Assembly (NCBI RefSeq): GCF_003722355.1
Contig: NZ_QWDD01000001.1
Coordinates: 3,091,001 to 3,155,000, forward strand
Source: Methylocystis hirsuta
GTDB lineage: Bacteria > Pseudomonadota > Alphaproteobacteria > Rhizobiales > Beijerinckiaceae
DNA: 64,000 nucleotides
Direction of reading: 5' to 3'
In this document: positions 1 through 10,245 of the stretch, piece after piece
Numbering within the stretch: the first letter of the stretch is position 1
Layout: each line of letters opens with the position of its first letter
Made by a program: the position numbers and the translations under genes
The notes under the pieces: generated by a model
What the model was told of the DNA's origin: nothing
Databases searched by the model: none
What the model saw: the letters and a program-made list of their open reading frames with translations, nothing else

Positions 1-3000
1 TTGAAGCGCGGCGCAACGAATCGAAAGAGATTGCGACGATTTCGAAGAACAGCCGCACGCCGTCCGCAAACGTAAGGCTCGCGTCCGACGGCAAGACGAA
101 CGCGCGTCTTGAAGTCTCCGGCTACGAGGGCCAGGCGTTCACGCTGCGTGGGCTGCGCCAATCGGATCGCGAAACATTCGAAGCGTCTGGACCGCATCTT
201 GTCGGCGTCGATCTTGCTGGCGACGGCGGCGACGAAGCTCCTGCCGCGGCGCTCTTCGCGCGCATAGAGAAGGATGGCAAGACGCGGGTGATCGCCTCGG
301 ACGCGCCGCGCATCGGCGCCGGAAAAGCGTGGCGGGGAAAGTTCAATCTCTTCGGGCCGACGTCGATTCTCTTCGAGGCGACGCGCGACGGGCTCGTCGC
401 GATCGATGCGAAAGGCGTCAAGGTCGACGCGTCGATCGAACCGGCGCTTGGCGCGCTGGCGCCCCGCGCAAACGGAAAGAACCCGGCGCGCTACGATCTC
501 CAGGCGGGCTATTATTTTCTCAAGCTCGAGCCGAAGGGCGACTCAGCCGGCGTTATCGACGTGACGCTCGGGCCGCCCGGACTCTCTGTATCAGCGCCTG
601 CGGCGGCGCCTTCGCGCCCAACAATTTCCTTCGGGACGCAGACTCTCGAAAAGGACGGCTCCTATCTCATCCTGACGAATGTCGCGCCGCAACTCCTAAC
701 CGGGCCGCGCGTCGTCGCGCTTCCCGTCGAACTCGACAAGGCACCATTGGCGCTCTGGCAGGACGCAGGCAAGGACGTCGCGTTGCCTGTGCGGCTTCCC
801 AAGATGGGCAAGGTCATTGCGCGAGAGTCGCATGGCGCCGACGTCGCGCTGACCTTCGGCGATCAAAAGGAAGAGAATGAGCTGCGTCTGGCGACGATAA
901 GGATTGCGGCCTCCGAAAAACCCCGCGCGCTCGGACTCATCTTCGTTCCCGAACCGACGCCGGCCAAGTCCGAGGAGCCCGGCAAGCCCGCGCCAACGGC
1001 GCTTTCCGCCGCCGCCGGGCGCCCGGCCTTCTTCGATCTTGCGCGCGACGAAACGAAGCGTCTGCGCTTCGACGTCGCGCAAGGCGGCCTTTACCGGGTC
1101 GAGACGCTCGGGCGCATGAAGACCGCGCTGCGCGTCGGCGCAACTGTTTCGCCGCGGCTTGGCGAAGGCGATGCGAATGGACCCGGCGACAATGCGCTGG
1201 TGACGGCCTTTCTGCGCGCCGGCAGCTATCGCGCGGCTGTCACCGCGAAGGACTCTGCCGGACATCTCGGACTTGCCGTATCTCCTGCGACTCTTACGCC
1301 GACGGCGAAACTTGTCGATGCCGGAATCGCGCGCGCGACGCTCGATTCCGGCAAGGGCGCGATTGTGCCGATCGAGATCACCCGCGACGGCGAATATCGC
1401 ATCGAGCTTCTCGGCCTGAAGCAGAAATGGCGCGCGAGATTGGAGGACGCCGACGGCTGGCCGCTCGCGGCGCCAGGCGAAATGCAGCGCCTGACGCGGC
1501 GGTTCGAGAAAGGCGTCTATCGGCTGGTCGTCATGCCGAGAGACGTCGAGGCGCGCACGGCGGCGCGATTGACGCCGATCGTCGCCGCCAAGGCGCTGGA
1601 AGGCCATGGTCCGCATCCCCTGCCCTTCGGCAAAGCCCAGAGGCTGCAATGGCGCGAACCGCAGGCGCGCGACGCGCCGCGCGCGCCCGACGTCTGGCGC
1701 TTTTCCCTTTACGGCGACGCCGAGATGGATCTTTCGATCGGCGACGGCATGGTCGGCGAAATCTTCAAAGACGAGAGGGAAAGCGTCGGCAAAGTCGCTG
1801 CGGGCAGGCCGTTCAAGTCGAAACTGACCGCCGGGGAATATCGGGTTGAGGCGCGAAGCCTCGCGCATGACGACCGTCTCGACTACGAAGTTTCGCTCGA
1901 CTCGAAAGAATTGCAGCCCGATGCGCCGCGCGCGATCCAACCGCCGAGGCGCGTCGATTTTTCGCTGGCGAAGGACAGCGTCGTCGACCTTTCGAGCTTC
2001 GGAGACATCGAAACCATCGGCGTGCTGAAAGACGGTAGGGGCGACGTGATCGAGCGCCTGCAGCCCCGCGCCGATGATTGGAATGTCGCTTTGTCTCGGC
2101 GACTGCCCGCCGGCAACTACCGGCTCGCACTCGAACCGCTTGGCGCTGCGCCGAGCGCCCCTGTGGAAGCTCAGCAAGAGCCGAGCGAAGAGACCGAAGA
2201 ATCCTCGAACGAAGAACAGGTCGCGGAAAATGCAGAAGCGCCGTTGAGCGGCGTCGAGCTTCGCTTGTCGCTTCTTGAGGAGAAGAATGACGGCGCGCTG
2301 ACGCTCTCTGGCGAGAAGACGCTGAACGGCGCCGGCGCGCATATCCTATCTCTGCCGCCTGGTCCCTCGGCGAGTCTCGCGCTGATTGCGGCGCGCTCCG
2401 AAGCCGAGGTCGCCATCTCAATCGAGCGGCGCGACGCTGGCGGCCGATGGCGCGCGATCGGCGTCGAGCGCGGACCCGCGCCCGTCGCGGCCTGGCCTGC
2501 GGCCGGCGACGCCGAAATGCGCGCGGTCGTCTGGACGATCGGCGGCGAAAAAGCGCCGATTTCGCTCGCCGCGCGCGCCGTCGAACGCCGTCCGCGCCGA
2601 CTGGGCGAAATCGCGCTTGATCCGGTCGACGGCGTCGCCGGAGTCTGCGTCGCCAAGGTTGCAACGCCCGACGCGGCCCTCGTGACGCTGGCGACGCAAG
2701 AGAATATCGCCGCCGGCTCGATGGCGGGGACATTATTGCGCGCGGCGCGCTCCGGACCGCTCGCGCCGCAAGCGCAGGAACTGTGGCTGATGGGGCGCGG
2801 CGACTGCGCCTCCCGGGTCGGCGTCGCCGCTTTCGACTGGCAGGGCGCCGAGATTTCGCTCGACGTTGGCGAAGGCGAGCGCGCTCATCTCGTTCCGCTC
2901 GCGCCAGCCGCCGGCAAGTTGCGGCTGTGGCTCGCGCGGTCCGACTTCGCGCAGCCGGCGCTCGACGGCGGACGCGGCGTCGGCGTGGCGAAGGGCGCGG

Positions 3001-4241
3001 CGCTGACGCTCACTGGCGACGCTCCGCTCGAACTTTGGAACGCGGAAGGAGTCGCGCCGATGCGCGTCACGCTGAACGCGATCGACGTCGAGACGCGGCC
3101 GGCGATGAAGGGCGGCGCGCTGTTTTCCGGGATCATCGCGCCGATGAGCGCGCAGCCTGTCGACATGGATGAAGCCGCCGGGCCGCTCGCGCTCGATCTC
3201 GCCGGTGGGCTCGCCGCCTTTGCCCAGCCGCGCGTCGTCTTTAGCGACGGCGCCGCCACGTCGCGCATTCTGCACGGCGTCAAATCGCACGTGCTTCTCG
3301 TCAATCTGACGCAAGCGCCGCTGCCGGCGCGCATCGCGCGCGAGACTGGCGAGAACAGACGACTCGACGCGAGCCGGGCGTTCACGCGCTTCTTCCCGGC
3401 TGCGGGGCAAATCTCGCTGCCGCTCGACGCGCAGCAGAACGACCGGCTGATCGTCAGCGGCGCGAAGGCGACGGTGATATCGAACAGCGGCCGGATCGCA
3501 CGCGGCGAGAACATTGCGCTCGACGGCGCGGGCGAAGCGATCATCGAACATGGACCCGGCCTCGTCGCCTTCTGGATCGAGCGCACCGGCGCAACGCCCT
3601 GGCCCGCGGCCTCGGCGCGCACGCTCAATCCGCCGCAGCGCGTGGCGCTGGAGGGCGCCGCGATGCGTTTTTCGATCAGGAGCGATAAGCCCGTGCTGTT
3701 GCGAGCGACGGGCGGCGCGCCGGCGATTCTCGGTTTCACGCAGAATGGCAGGCGGGAGACGCTCGCTTTCGCGAATGGCGTCGATCTTCATCGCTACATG
3801 ACGCCGGGCGAAGCGACGCTCGACATTTACGCGCCCTACGAAGGCGCGCTGTCCGGCATGCTCGATATTTCGATGCAGCCCGTTACTGAGGCGCATGAAG
3901 GCGTGAATGACGCGGTGGCGGTTTCGCCCGGCGCAAGCGCGCTCTTCAGCTTCGAGGTGAAGGACGCGCGCAACATCGGCCTCGGCGTGCGCGCGGAGCC
4001 CGACCGAGTCAACGCGCGGCTCATGGATGCGCAAGGCAAGACGCTCGGCGAAGGCGTCGCGCAAACGATGAAGCTTTCGCCCGGCCGGTATTTTATCGAG
4101 GCGCGGACGCCCGCCGACGCGCCGGCGACGACGATCCGCGTCGCGATCGTCGGGCTGTCGCCGCCTGTGAACGCGCCGCCGGCGGAGATCGTCGCGGAGC
4201 TGCTCGACAAGGCCGGCATGAAGAAAAGCACGGCGCAATGA
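1..4241 (+). CDS. Large secreted beta-repeat protein, 5' end outside window (unknown function)
   Basis: The reading frame is open from base 3 to the TGA at 4239-4241, so the gene starts upstream of the window and at least 1,412 codons are present. A GTG at 288 is an in-frame codon, not a convincing start. I do not recognise a named family. The protein is built of repeated beta-sandwich-like units, each ending in a motif of the type G-x-Y-R-hydrophobic (for example GSYRAAV, GEYRIEL, GVYRLVV, GEYRVEA, GNYRLAL, GRYFIEA). This resembles bacterial pre-peptidase C-terminal (PPC-like) domains. An acidic linker rich in Glu lies near 2170-2240. No membrane span is visible in the part present. The stop overlaps the first ATG of the alpha-2-macroglobulin gene, so the two are probably coupled. 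By inference this is an envelope or periplasmic partner of that protein; a signal peptide cannot be checked here. Confidence 0.75.
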   Translation, partial: EARRNESKEIATISKNSRTPSANVRLASDGKTNARLEVSGYEGQAFTLRGLRQSDRETFEASGPHLVGVDLAGDGGDEAPAAALFARIEKDGKTRVIASDAPRIGAGKAWRGKFNLFGPTSILFEATRDGLVAIDAKGVKVDASIEPALGALAPRANGKNPARYDLQAGYYFLKLEPKGDSAGVIDVTLGPPGLSVSAPAAAPSRPTISFGTQTLEKDGSYLILTNVAPQLLTGPRVVALPVELDKAPLALWQDAGKDVALPVRLPKMGKVIARESHGADVALTFGDQKEENELRLATIRIAASEKPRALGLIFVPEPTPAKSEEPGKPAPTALSAAAGRPAFFDLARDETKRLRFDVAQGGLYRVETLGRMKTALRVGATVSPRLGEGDANGPGDNALVTAFLRAGSYRAAVTAKDSAGHLGLAVSPATLTPTAKLVDAGIARATLDSGKGAIVPIEITRDGEYRIELLGLKQKWRARLEDADGWPLAAPGEMQRLTRRFEKGVYRLVVMPRDVEARTAARLTPIVAAKALEGHGPHPLPFGKAQRLQWREPQARDAPRAPDVWRFSLYGDAEMDLSIGDGMVGEIFKDERESVGKVAAGRPFKSKLTAGEYRVEARSLAHDDRLDYEVSLDSKELQPDAPRAIQPPRRVDFSLAKDSVVDLSSFGDIETIGVLKDGRGDVIERLQPRADDWNVALSRRLPAGNYRLALEPLGAAPSAPVEAQQEPSEETEESSNEEQVAENAEAPLSGVELRLSLLEEKNDGALTLSGEKTLNGAGAHILSLPPGPSASLALIAARSEAEVAISIERRDAGGRWRAIGVERGPAPVAAWPAAGDAEMRAVVWTIGGEKAPISLAARAVERRPRRLGEIALDPVDGVAGVCVAKVATPDAALVTLATQENIAAGSMAGTLLRAARSGPLAPQAQELWLMGRGDCASRVGVAAFDWQGAEISLDVGEGERAHLVPLAPAAGKLRLWLARSDFAQPALDGGRGVGVAKGAALTLTGDAPLELWNAEGVAPMRVTLNAIDVETRPAMKGGALFSGIIAPMSAQPVDMDEAAGPLALDLAGGLAAFAQPRVVFSDGAATSRILHGVKSHVLLVNLTQAPLPARIARETGENRRLDASRAFTRFFPAAGQISLPLDAQQNDRLIVSGAKATVISNSGRIARGENIALDGAGEAIIEHGPGLVAFWIERTGATPWPAASARTLNPPQRVALEGAAMRFSIRSDKPVLLRATGGAPAILGFTQNGRRETLAFANGVDLHRYMTPGEATLDIYAPYEGALSGMLDISMQPVTEAHEGVNDAVAVSPGASALFSFEVKDARNIGLGVRAEPDRVNARLMDAQGKTLGEGVAQTMKLSPGRYFIEARTPADAPATTIRVAIVGLSPPVNAPPAEIVAELLDKAGMKKSTAQ

Positions 4242-7200
4242 TTGCGAAAGGCGCGGCGATGAAAAAACTTCTGCTTCTCTCTCTTTGCGCGTTTCTTTGC
4301 GTGTTTCTTGGCGCTGCGGCGCCGCTGCGCGCCGAAACCCCGCCTGTCTTCGACCGCGCGCAACGCGCCGATGGCGCGCGCGTCGCGCCGGATCGGTTTT
4401 TGCGCGCTTATGATCCGGTGACGGTCTTCTTCTCTAGCGACACGGGGCCGAAGGCCGGCGGAGCGGAAGACACGCCGCAAAAATATGTGACGATGACCCC
4501 GCAGCCCGCTGGCGAATGGCGCTGGCTCGGTCCGCGCGCGCTGCAATTTCGGCCCGCCGACGCATGGAAGCCGCTGTCGCGCGTCGACGTGAAGCTCGGC
4601 GCTGCGGAGTCCAGACTCGTCGCGCTGCTGCCGACGCCGCGTTCGACGAATCCCGCCGAGGGCGCCGATCCGCAACTCGAACTGACGCAGATCGCCCTCA
4701 CATTCGCCGAGCCGGTCGACGTCGCCGCGCTGACGCGGCTGCTGACCATCGAAATTCGTCCCGCGCCCGGCGTCTCGCCGCAAGGCGGCCAAATGCTCAG
4801 CGCTTCGGCCTATGAGATCCGCGCGCTGGAGCGGGGCGAGCGCGCCGAGGAACAGACCTACGTCATCCGTTTCCGTGAACGGATCGCCGACGGACGCGTC
4901 GCGATCCTGCGGCTGCGGCTTTCCGACGAAGTGGGACTCGACGACCAGACCTATGAATTGCGGCTGCGCACCGCGCCGCCCTTCGCGGCGACGGAGGCGA
5001 GCTGTGGCCACGGCTGGAGCGACGACCGCGGCGAAAACGTGTTGCGCTGCGCGTCCTATCTCATGTCGCCGGAAAGCGCCGAGGACGAAGGCGGCGAAGC
5101 CGCCATCCCCTATGCGCCGGCGAGCAAACGGCAGCTCACGCTCTCCTTTAATGCGACGCCCGAGACGATCGACATTCTGCGCGCGCGTGAGGCGCTGCGG
5201 ATCACGCCGCCCGTCGACGATCTTGCCGTCGAAACCGACGGCAGGCGACTGCGCATGGTCGCGAAATTCCTGTCGGACCAGATTTACGAACTCTCCATCG
5301 CCGAAGGCGCGCTGAAAGACTCGCAAGGACGCGCGCTGGCGAGCGCCTTCTCGCAGCGCTTCGCCTTCACCCGCGACGCGCCGGCGCTGCAATGGGACGC
5401 GGGCTATGGCGTCGCCGAGCGCTTTGGCCCGCAACTTCTGCCGCTTCGCGGCCGCGGTTATGACCGCGCCGACATCCGCATCCACGCCATCGATCCGCTG
5501 TCGCGCGACTTCTTCCCCTTCCCGGCGCATGGCGTCGAAACCAGCGATTCCGACGCGCCGCCCTTGCCCGGCAACGAGCCGAAGTCGTGGAGCGAGACCG
5601 CAAACATCGAGGCGGAGGCGATCAAGCAGCGCATCAAGTCGCTTGGATCTCCCGCGGTGTCGCGCCTCGTCGAACTGCCGATCCGCCGCAATGGCCCTGA
5701 CGCGAAATTCGGCGTCGACCTCAAGGAGGATTTCGCCAAAGTCAGCGGCCGCGACCAACCGGGGACCTATCTCGTCGGGCTGCGCGCCGTCGATGACGAC
5801 AAGCGCCGCTGGCTGCGCGTGCAGATCACCGATCTCTCGCTGTCCGCCATCGAAGAGCCGACACGAGTGCGTTTCGCCGTCACTTCGCTGTCGACGACGC
5901 AGCCCGTAAGCGGCGCGCAAATCCGCGTCGAAGGGATCAAGGACGAAAAATTCGTCACGCTCGCGAACGGAACCACCGACGCTTCGGGGTTTTTCTCCTG
6001 GACGCCCGACAAGCGCGGCGGCGGCGAGGCGCGCCGCATCGTAGCGAACAAGGGGCTCGATACGCTCGTCATCGACCCCAACAGCGCGCCTTCGGAATAT
6101 TCGCGGGAAATCTGGTCGAAACCGGAATCGGAATGGCTCGCCTGGACGAGCGAGGCTGACCAGCCGCGCGCCGAAAAGCTGCGCACGCTCTGCCATCTCT
6201 TCTCGGAGCGGCCCATTTATCGGCCGGAAGAATTCGCGCACATCAAGGGCTTCGTGCGCAGCTATCGGGGCGGCGCGCTGAGCCTGACGAAGACCGGCGG
6301 AACGCTTGTCGTGACGGGGCCCGGCAATCAGGAGTGGCGCGTTCCGGTGAAGCTCGACGCGAGCGGCGGCTTCTACCACAAATTCGACGCGCAAACCCAG
6401 GCGACCGGCGACTATTCGGCGCGGTTCGAGCCGGATACGCCGAAAAAGGCGAAGAAGGCCGAGGCGCAGAAGACCGAAACAGAAGAAGCGGCCGAGGGAG
6501 AGAGCGAAGCGACAGAGACCGCTCAGGACAATTCCTGCGGTCAGTTCACCTTCAAGAAAGAAGCCTATCGACTGCCGACCTTTGAGGTCGTGCTCAATGC
6601 GCCGCAGACCGTTGCGCTCGACGGGACCTTCGACGTCGACCTCCTTGCCCGTTATTTCGCTGGCGGACTTGCGGCGGAGCGCCCCGTCAAATGGCGGGCC
6701 GCGCAATTTCCGCATGTCTTCACGCCGCCCGGCCGCGAAGGCTTCCTGTTTTCGACCGACGCGCGCTTCTCCGGCGATGGCAGGTTCAAATCGACCGCCG
6801 TGCTCGAACGCGATCAACGCACCGACGCCGGCGGCGCCGCGCGCATGACCTTCGACACCGCGATCGAACCGACGGCGCAGCCACGCCGCTACTCCATCGA
6901 AGCGACGGTGACGGGCGACGACGGCATAGAAGTGCGCAATGTGCAGAACGTCATTGCGCTGCCGCCTTTCGTGCTCGGCGTGAAGACGCCGCGCTATGTC
7001 GAGCGTCCCGGCGCGGTGACGCCGGAGCTCATCGCCATTGACGGCAAGGGCGACGCAGTCGTCGGGCTCGAGATGACGCTTCGTCTCATCAAGCGCAACT
7101 GGATTTCGACGCTGCAGGCGTCCGACTTCGCCCAGGGCGCGGCGAAATATGTGACGCAGACGCAGGACGACGTTCTCCTCGAACGCAAGGTGACGAGCGC

Positions 7201-10102
7201 CAAGGAGGCGCAGAGAGTCGAATTAGCGACGCGCGACGCGGGCGTCTATGTCGTGCAACTTGAGGCCTATGACAGGCTCAAGCGCCGGCAGCAGGTCAGC
7301 GTCGACTTCTTCGTCGGCGGCGATACGCCCGTCACTTTCGCGCGGCCGCCAGCCGAATCCGCGACGATCACGACAGACAAGGACAAATATGCGCCGGGCG
7401 AAACGGCGACGCTGATTATCCAGTCGCCGTTCCAGAATGCGCGCGCGCTCGCCATCGTCGAACAGCCGAGCGGCGTTTATGATTATGAATTCGTCGACAT
7501 CGCCAATGGCTTCGGCCGTTACGCCCTTCCGGTCAGGAAAGAGCAGACGCCAAAGCTCGCCGTGCATTTTCTGATCATGCGCGGGCGGCTGAAGGATGCG
7601 CCGCCGCAGCCGACGGCGAGTTTCGACCAAGGCAAGCCTGTCACCATCGCAGCGACGAAATGGGTCGAGGTGACGCCGGTCAAGAACATCGCCAATGTGA
7701 AGATCGAACATCCGGCCAAGGCGCGCCCCGGCGACGCGATCGAGGTCGCGCTACGGCTTTCCGACGACGCCGGCAAACCGCTCGCCGGTGAAGCAACTTT
7801 CTGGATGGTCGATCAGGCGGTGCTGTCGCTCGCCAAGGAACGCCCGCTTGATCCCCTGCCCGACTTCATCGTCGAGCGCGAAACGAAAATGGCGGCGCGC
7901 GACACGCGCAACATGGCTTTTGGCGTCATTCCGCTCGAAGAGATCGCCGGCGGCGACGGCGACGAACTGCAGGAATGGGGCGCTGAGAACAATATTTCCG
8001 TGCGCAAGAATTTCACGCCCGTGCCGATCTATCTGCCGAGCGTGAAGATCGGTCCTGACGGCGTCGCGAAAATCAAGGTGCAGCTTCCCGATACGCTGAC
8101 CGTGTTCAAGCTGCGCGCCAAAGCGGTCAGCGGGCCGGATCGCTTCGGCGCCGCGGGCGGCGAAATTCTGATCCGTCAGGCGCTCGTCGCGCAGCCGGCG
8201 CTGCCGCGCTTCATCCGGCCCGGCGACAGTTTCGATATTGGCCTTGTCGCGCGCATCGTCGAAGGACCCGGCGGCGCCGGCAAGGCGTCGATCACGGCGC
8301 CAGCGCTGACGCTCTCGGGCGACACGAGCCGCAAGATCGAATGGACGCAGAACAAGCCCGTGCGCATCGATCTGCGCGCGCAGGCGCCGGCTGGGCTTTC
8401 AGGCGACGCGACGCTCGGCTTTCGCATCGAGCGCGACGCCGATCGCGCGAGAGACGCGGTCGAAATCGCTCTGCCGGTGAAGGAGGATCGCGATGCGACG
8501 CGCCGCTTCGAATTGGTCGAGATCGCCCCCGGCGAAACGAAGACGATTGCCGCCGCTGGCGCGCAGGCGCGGCCGGGCAGTTTCTCGCGCGAGACGATCG
8601 TCGCCGCCGATCCCTCGCTCGTGAGGCTCGTCGCCGGATTGAATGCGCTCGTCGAATATCCCTATGGCTGCACCGAGCAGCGCCTGTCGCTCGCGCGCGG
8701 CGGGCTGGCGCTGAAGAGCTTCGGGCCAATTCTCGCGGCGGCGGGGCTCGAGGATCGCGTCTCCGCCAATGTGAAATCGACGGCGCAAATCATCGACCAG
8801 TCGATCGACGCGGATGGGCTCGTCGCCTTCTGGCCGCGCGCGCGCGGCAACGTCTCGCTGACCGCATGGTCTTATGAGTTCCTCGCGCGGGCGGAGCGCG
8901 CCGGAGAGCCGATCGACAAGACGCTTCTGGATCGTCTCGCCAATATCCTGAAATTGTCATTGCGCTCCGATTATCCGCGACTGCTGTCGGGCGACGAATT
9001 GCGCGAGCGCGTCGAGGCGCTCGCGGCGCTCGCTGAAGGCGGCAAGCTCGACGACTCCTATGTCGCGGAGTTTACGCGCCGCGCCGACTTCCTACCCAAT
9101 ATCAGCGTCGCGCAGATGGCCTCCGCCGCCGCGCTTCTCCCCAATGTCGATCAGCGCGCGCTCGCCGGGCTGATCGATACGATGTGGAGCCGCGTGAAAT
9201 TCGCGAGCCGCAATGGCGTGCAGGTCTATGCCGGACAGGCGGCGGAAAGCGCCTCGCCGATTATTCTGCCTTCCGAGACCCGCAGCCTCGCCGAAATGGT
9301 GCGCGCCGCGGCGCTCTCCGCGTCGGGCGATCCCCGCGCCAATGTGCTGCGCGATGCGCTGCTGCGGCTGGGCGAAGGCGATGGCTGGGGAACGACCAAC
9401 GCCGACGCCGCCGCGATCGAAGCGCTGGCCGAAGGGTGGCGGCGGCCGGCGGCGCCAATCGCCGTGACCTTCAATGATGGCGGACAGGATCGCGCGCTGA
9501 CGCTCGACGCCAACACGCCGGTCGTGCGCCATGCCTCCAGCAGCGACGCGCCGCTGAAGATCGCCAACGGCTCCAACGCGCCGCTCGTCGCGATCATCGA
9601 GACAAGCTACATGCCGGCGGAGCCGGGCGCCAAGGCGCAAGCGACGAGCGACGGCTTTACGATCACGCGGCAGGGCTGGCGCATCGAAAGCAGGAAGGCG
9701 CCGGAAAAGATCGACGTTCGCGACGGCGTTCTGCAGGTGAAGCAGGGCGACCTCATCGAAGAGACGGCGGAAGTGGTCAATCCCGAGGATCGCACCCATA
9801 TCGCCATTTCGATTCCGCTCGCAGCGGGCTTCGAGCCGCTCAATCCCAATCTGGCCACGGCGCCCGCTGAGGCGCAGCCCTCAATTGCGCCGACGCTGCC
9901 GCCGAGTTGGGTCTCTTATGGCGACGACCGCGTGTTCTACGCCTATGATTCGCTGCCGAAGGGAACCTACCGTTTCGCATTCCGTCTGCGCGCGCAGACG
10001 GCGGGCGCCTATACGCAGCCGCCCGCGCTTGTCGAAGCGATGTACAAGAAGGGCCTTCGCGCGACGAGCGCGGGGGCGAGAGTGGAGATTGGGAAGCAAT
10101 GA
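4238..10102 (+). CDS. Bacterial alpha-2-macroglobulin with thioester motif
   Basis: Periplasmic broad-range protease trap that is cleaved by invading proteases and captures them covalently. The 1,954 residues open with a signal peptide (hydrophobic LLLLSL...FLGAAAP, then Leu-Arg-Ala before Glu). Serial macroglobulin-like beta domains follow. The A2M core is near residue 1190 (WMVDQAVLSL), and the thioester motif GCTEQ has its Cys at about residue 1478. An alpha-helical complement-like domain and a receptor-binding-like C-terminus complete it. No lipobox Cys follows the signal peptide, so it appears soluble, unlike the lipoprotein YfhM of E. coli. The ATG at 4238 overlaps the upstream stop (ATGA). 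An in-frame ATG at 4259, preceded by AAAGG and starting MKKLLLL, is an equally good start. PBP1C follows, as in the known yfhM-pbpC pairing, which links protease defence to peptidoglycan repair. Confidence 0.93.
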   Translation: MIAKGAAMKKLLLLSLCAFLCVFLGAAAPLRAETPPVFDRAQRADGARVAPDRFLRAYDPVTVFFSSDTGPKAGGAEDTPQKYVTMTPQPAGEWRWLGPRALQFRPADAWKPLSRVDVKLGAAESRLVALLPTPRSTNPAEGADPQLELTQIALTFAEPVDVAALTRLLTIEIRPAPGVSPQGGQMLSASAYEIRALERGERAEEQTYVIRFRERIADGRVAILRLRLSDEVGLDDQTYELRLRTAPPFAATEASCGHGWSDDRGENVLRCASYLMSPESAEDEGGEAAIPYAPASKRQLTLSFNATPETIDILRAREALRITPPVDDLAVETDGRRLRMVAKFLSDQIYELSIAEGALKDSQGRALASAFSQRFAFTRDAPALQWDAGYGVAERFGPQLLPLRGRGYDRADIRIHAIDPLSRDFFPFPAHGVETSDSDAPPLPGNEPKSWSETANIEAEAIKQRIKSLGSPAVSRLVELPIRRNGPDAKFGVDLKEDFAKVSGRDQPGTYLVGLRAVDDDKRRWLRVQITDLSLSAIEEPTRVRFAVTSLSTTQPVSGAQIRVEGIKDEKFVTLANGTTDASGFFSWTPDKRGGGEARRIVANKGLDTLVIDPNSAPSEYSREIWSKPESEWLAWTSEADQPRAEKLRTLCHLFSERPIYRPEEFAHIKGFVRSYRGGALSLTKTGGTLVVTGPGNQEWRVPVKLDASGGFYHKFDAQTQATGDYSARFEPDTPKKAKKAEAQKTETEEAAEGESEATETAQDNSCGQFTFKKEAYRLPTFEVVLNAPQTVALDGTFDVDLLARYFAGGLAAERPVKWRAAQFPHVFTPPGREGFLFSTDARFSGDGRFKSTAVLERDQRTDAGGAARMTFDTAIEPTAQPRRYSIEATVTGDDGIEVRNVQNVIALPPFVLGVKTPRYVERPGAVTPELIAIDGKGDAVVGLEMTLRLIKRNWISTLQASDFAQGAAKYVTQTQDDVLLERKVTSAKEAQRVELATRDAGVYVVQLEAYDRLKRRQQVSVDFFVGGDTPVTFARPPAESATITTDKDKYAPGETATLIIQSPFQNARALAIVEQPSGVYDYEFVDIANGFGRYALPVRKEQTPKLAVHFLIMRGRLKDAPPQPTASFDQGKPVTIAATKWVEVTPVKNIANVKIEHPAKARPGDAIEVALRLSDDAGKPLAGEATFWMVDQAVLSLAKERPLDPLPDFIVERETKMAARDTRNMAFGVIPLEEIAGGDGDELQEWGAENNISVRKNFTPVPIYLPSVKIGPDGVAKIKVQLPDTLTVFKLRAKAVSGPDRFGAAGGEILIRQALVAQPALPRFIRPGDSFDIGLVARIVEGPGGAGKASITAPALTLSGDTSRKIEWTQNKPVRIDLRAQAPAGLSGDATLGFRIERDADRARDAVEIALPVKEDRDATRRFELVEIAPGETKTIAAAGAQARPGSFSRETIVAADPSLVRLVAGLNALVEYPYGCTEQRLSLARGGLALKSFGPILAAAGLEDRVSANVKSTAQIIDQSIDADGLVAFWPRARGNVSLTAWSYEFLARAERAGEPIDKTLLDRLANILKLSLRSDYPRLLSGDELRERVEALAALAEGGKLDDSYVAEFTRRADFLPNISVAQMASAAALLPNVDQRALAGLIDTMWSRVKFASRNGVQVYAGQAAESASPIILPSETRSLAEMVRAAALSASGDPRANVLRDALLRLGEGDGWGTTNADAAAIEALAEGWRRPAAPIAVTFNDGGQDRALTLDANTPVVRHASSSDAPLKIANGSNAPLVAIIETSYMPAEPGAKAQATSDGFTITRQGWRIESRKAPEKIDVRDGVLQVKQGDLIEETAEVVNPEDRTHIAISIPLAAGFEPLNPNLATAPAEAQPSIAPTLPPSWVSYGDDRVFYAYDSLPKGTYRFAFRLRAQTAGAYTQPPALVEAMYKKGLRATSAGARVEIGKQ

Positions 10103-10126
10103 TCGTCAGCGACGCTGCGCCGATAC

Positions 10127-10245
10127 TCCCCTTCTCCCGCCTGCGGGAGAAGGTGTCATACCGAAGGCGTGACGGATGAGGGTTGCGTGGTTCGCCCTCA
10201 CCCGACCCCGCTTCGCGGGGTCACCCTCTCCCGCTCGCGGGAGAC
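10127..10245. repeat. Palindromic intergenic-type repeat (RPE/REP-like) overlapping the pbpC start
   Basis: About 120 bases hold three strong hairpins: a 10-bp perfect stem at 10131-10152 (CTTCTCCCGC / GCGGGAGAAG), a 7-bp stem with a CTTCG loop at 10204-10222, and an 8-bp stem at 10227-10244. It also has the ATGAGGG ... CCCTCA pair typical of repeats dispersed in Rhizobiales genomes. It begins 24 bases after the alpha-2-macroglobulin stop and runs through the annotated pbpC start, so it encodes roughly the first 24 residues of that frame. Confidence 0.85.

Noticed and set aside
3836..6817. A 993-codon open frame on the minus strand across the large protein and alpha-2-macroglobulin
   Set aside because: It is Arg-rich with no recognisable domain, and lies opposite two clearly coding frames. 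In GC-rich DNA long antisense frames are common.
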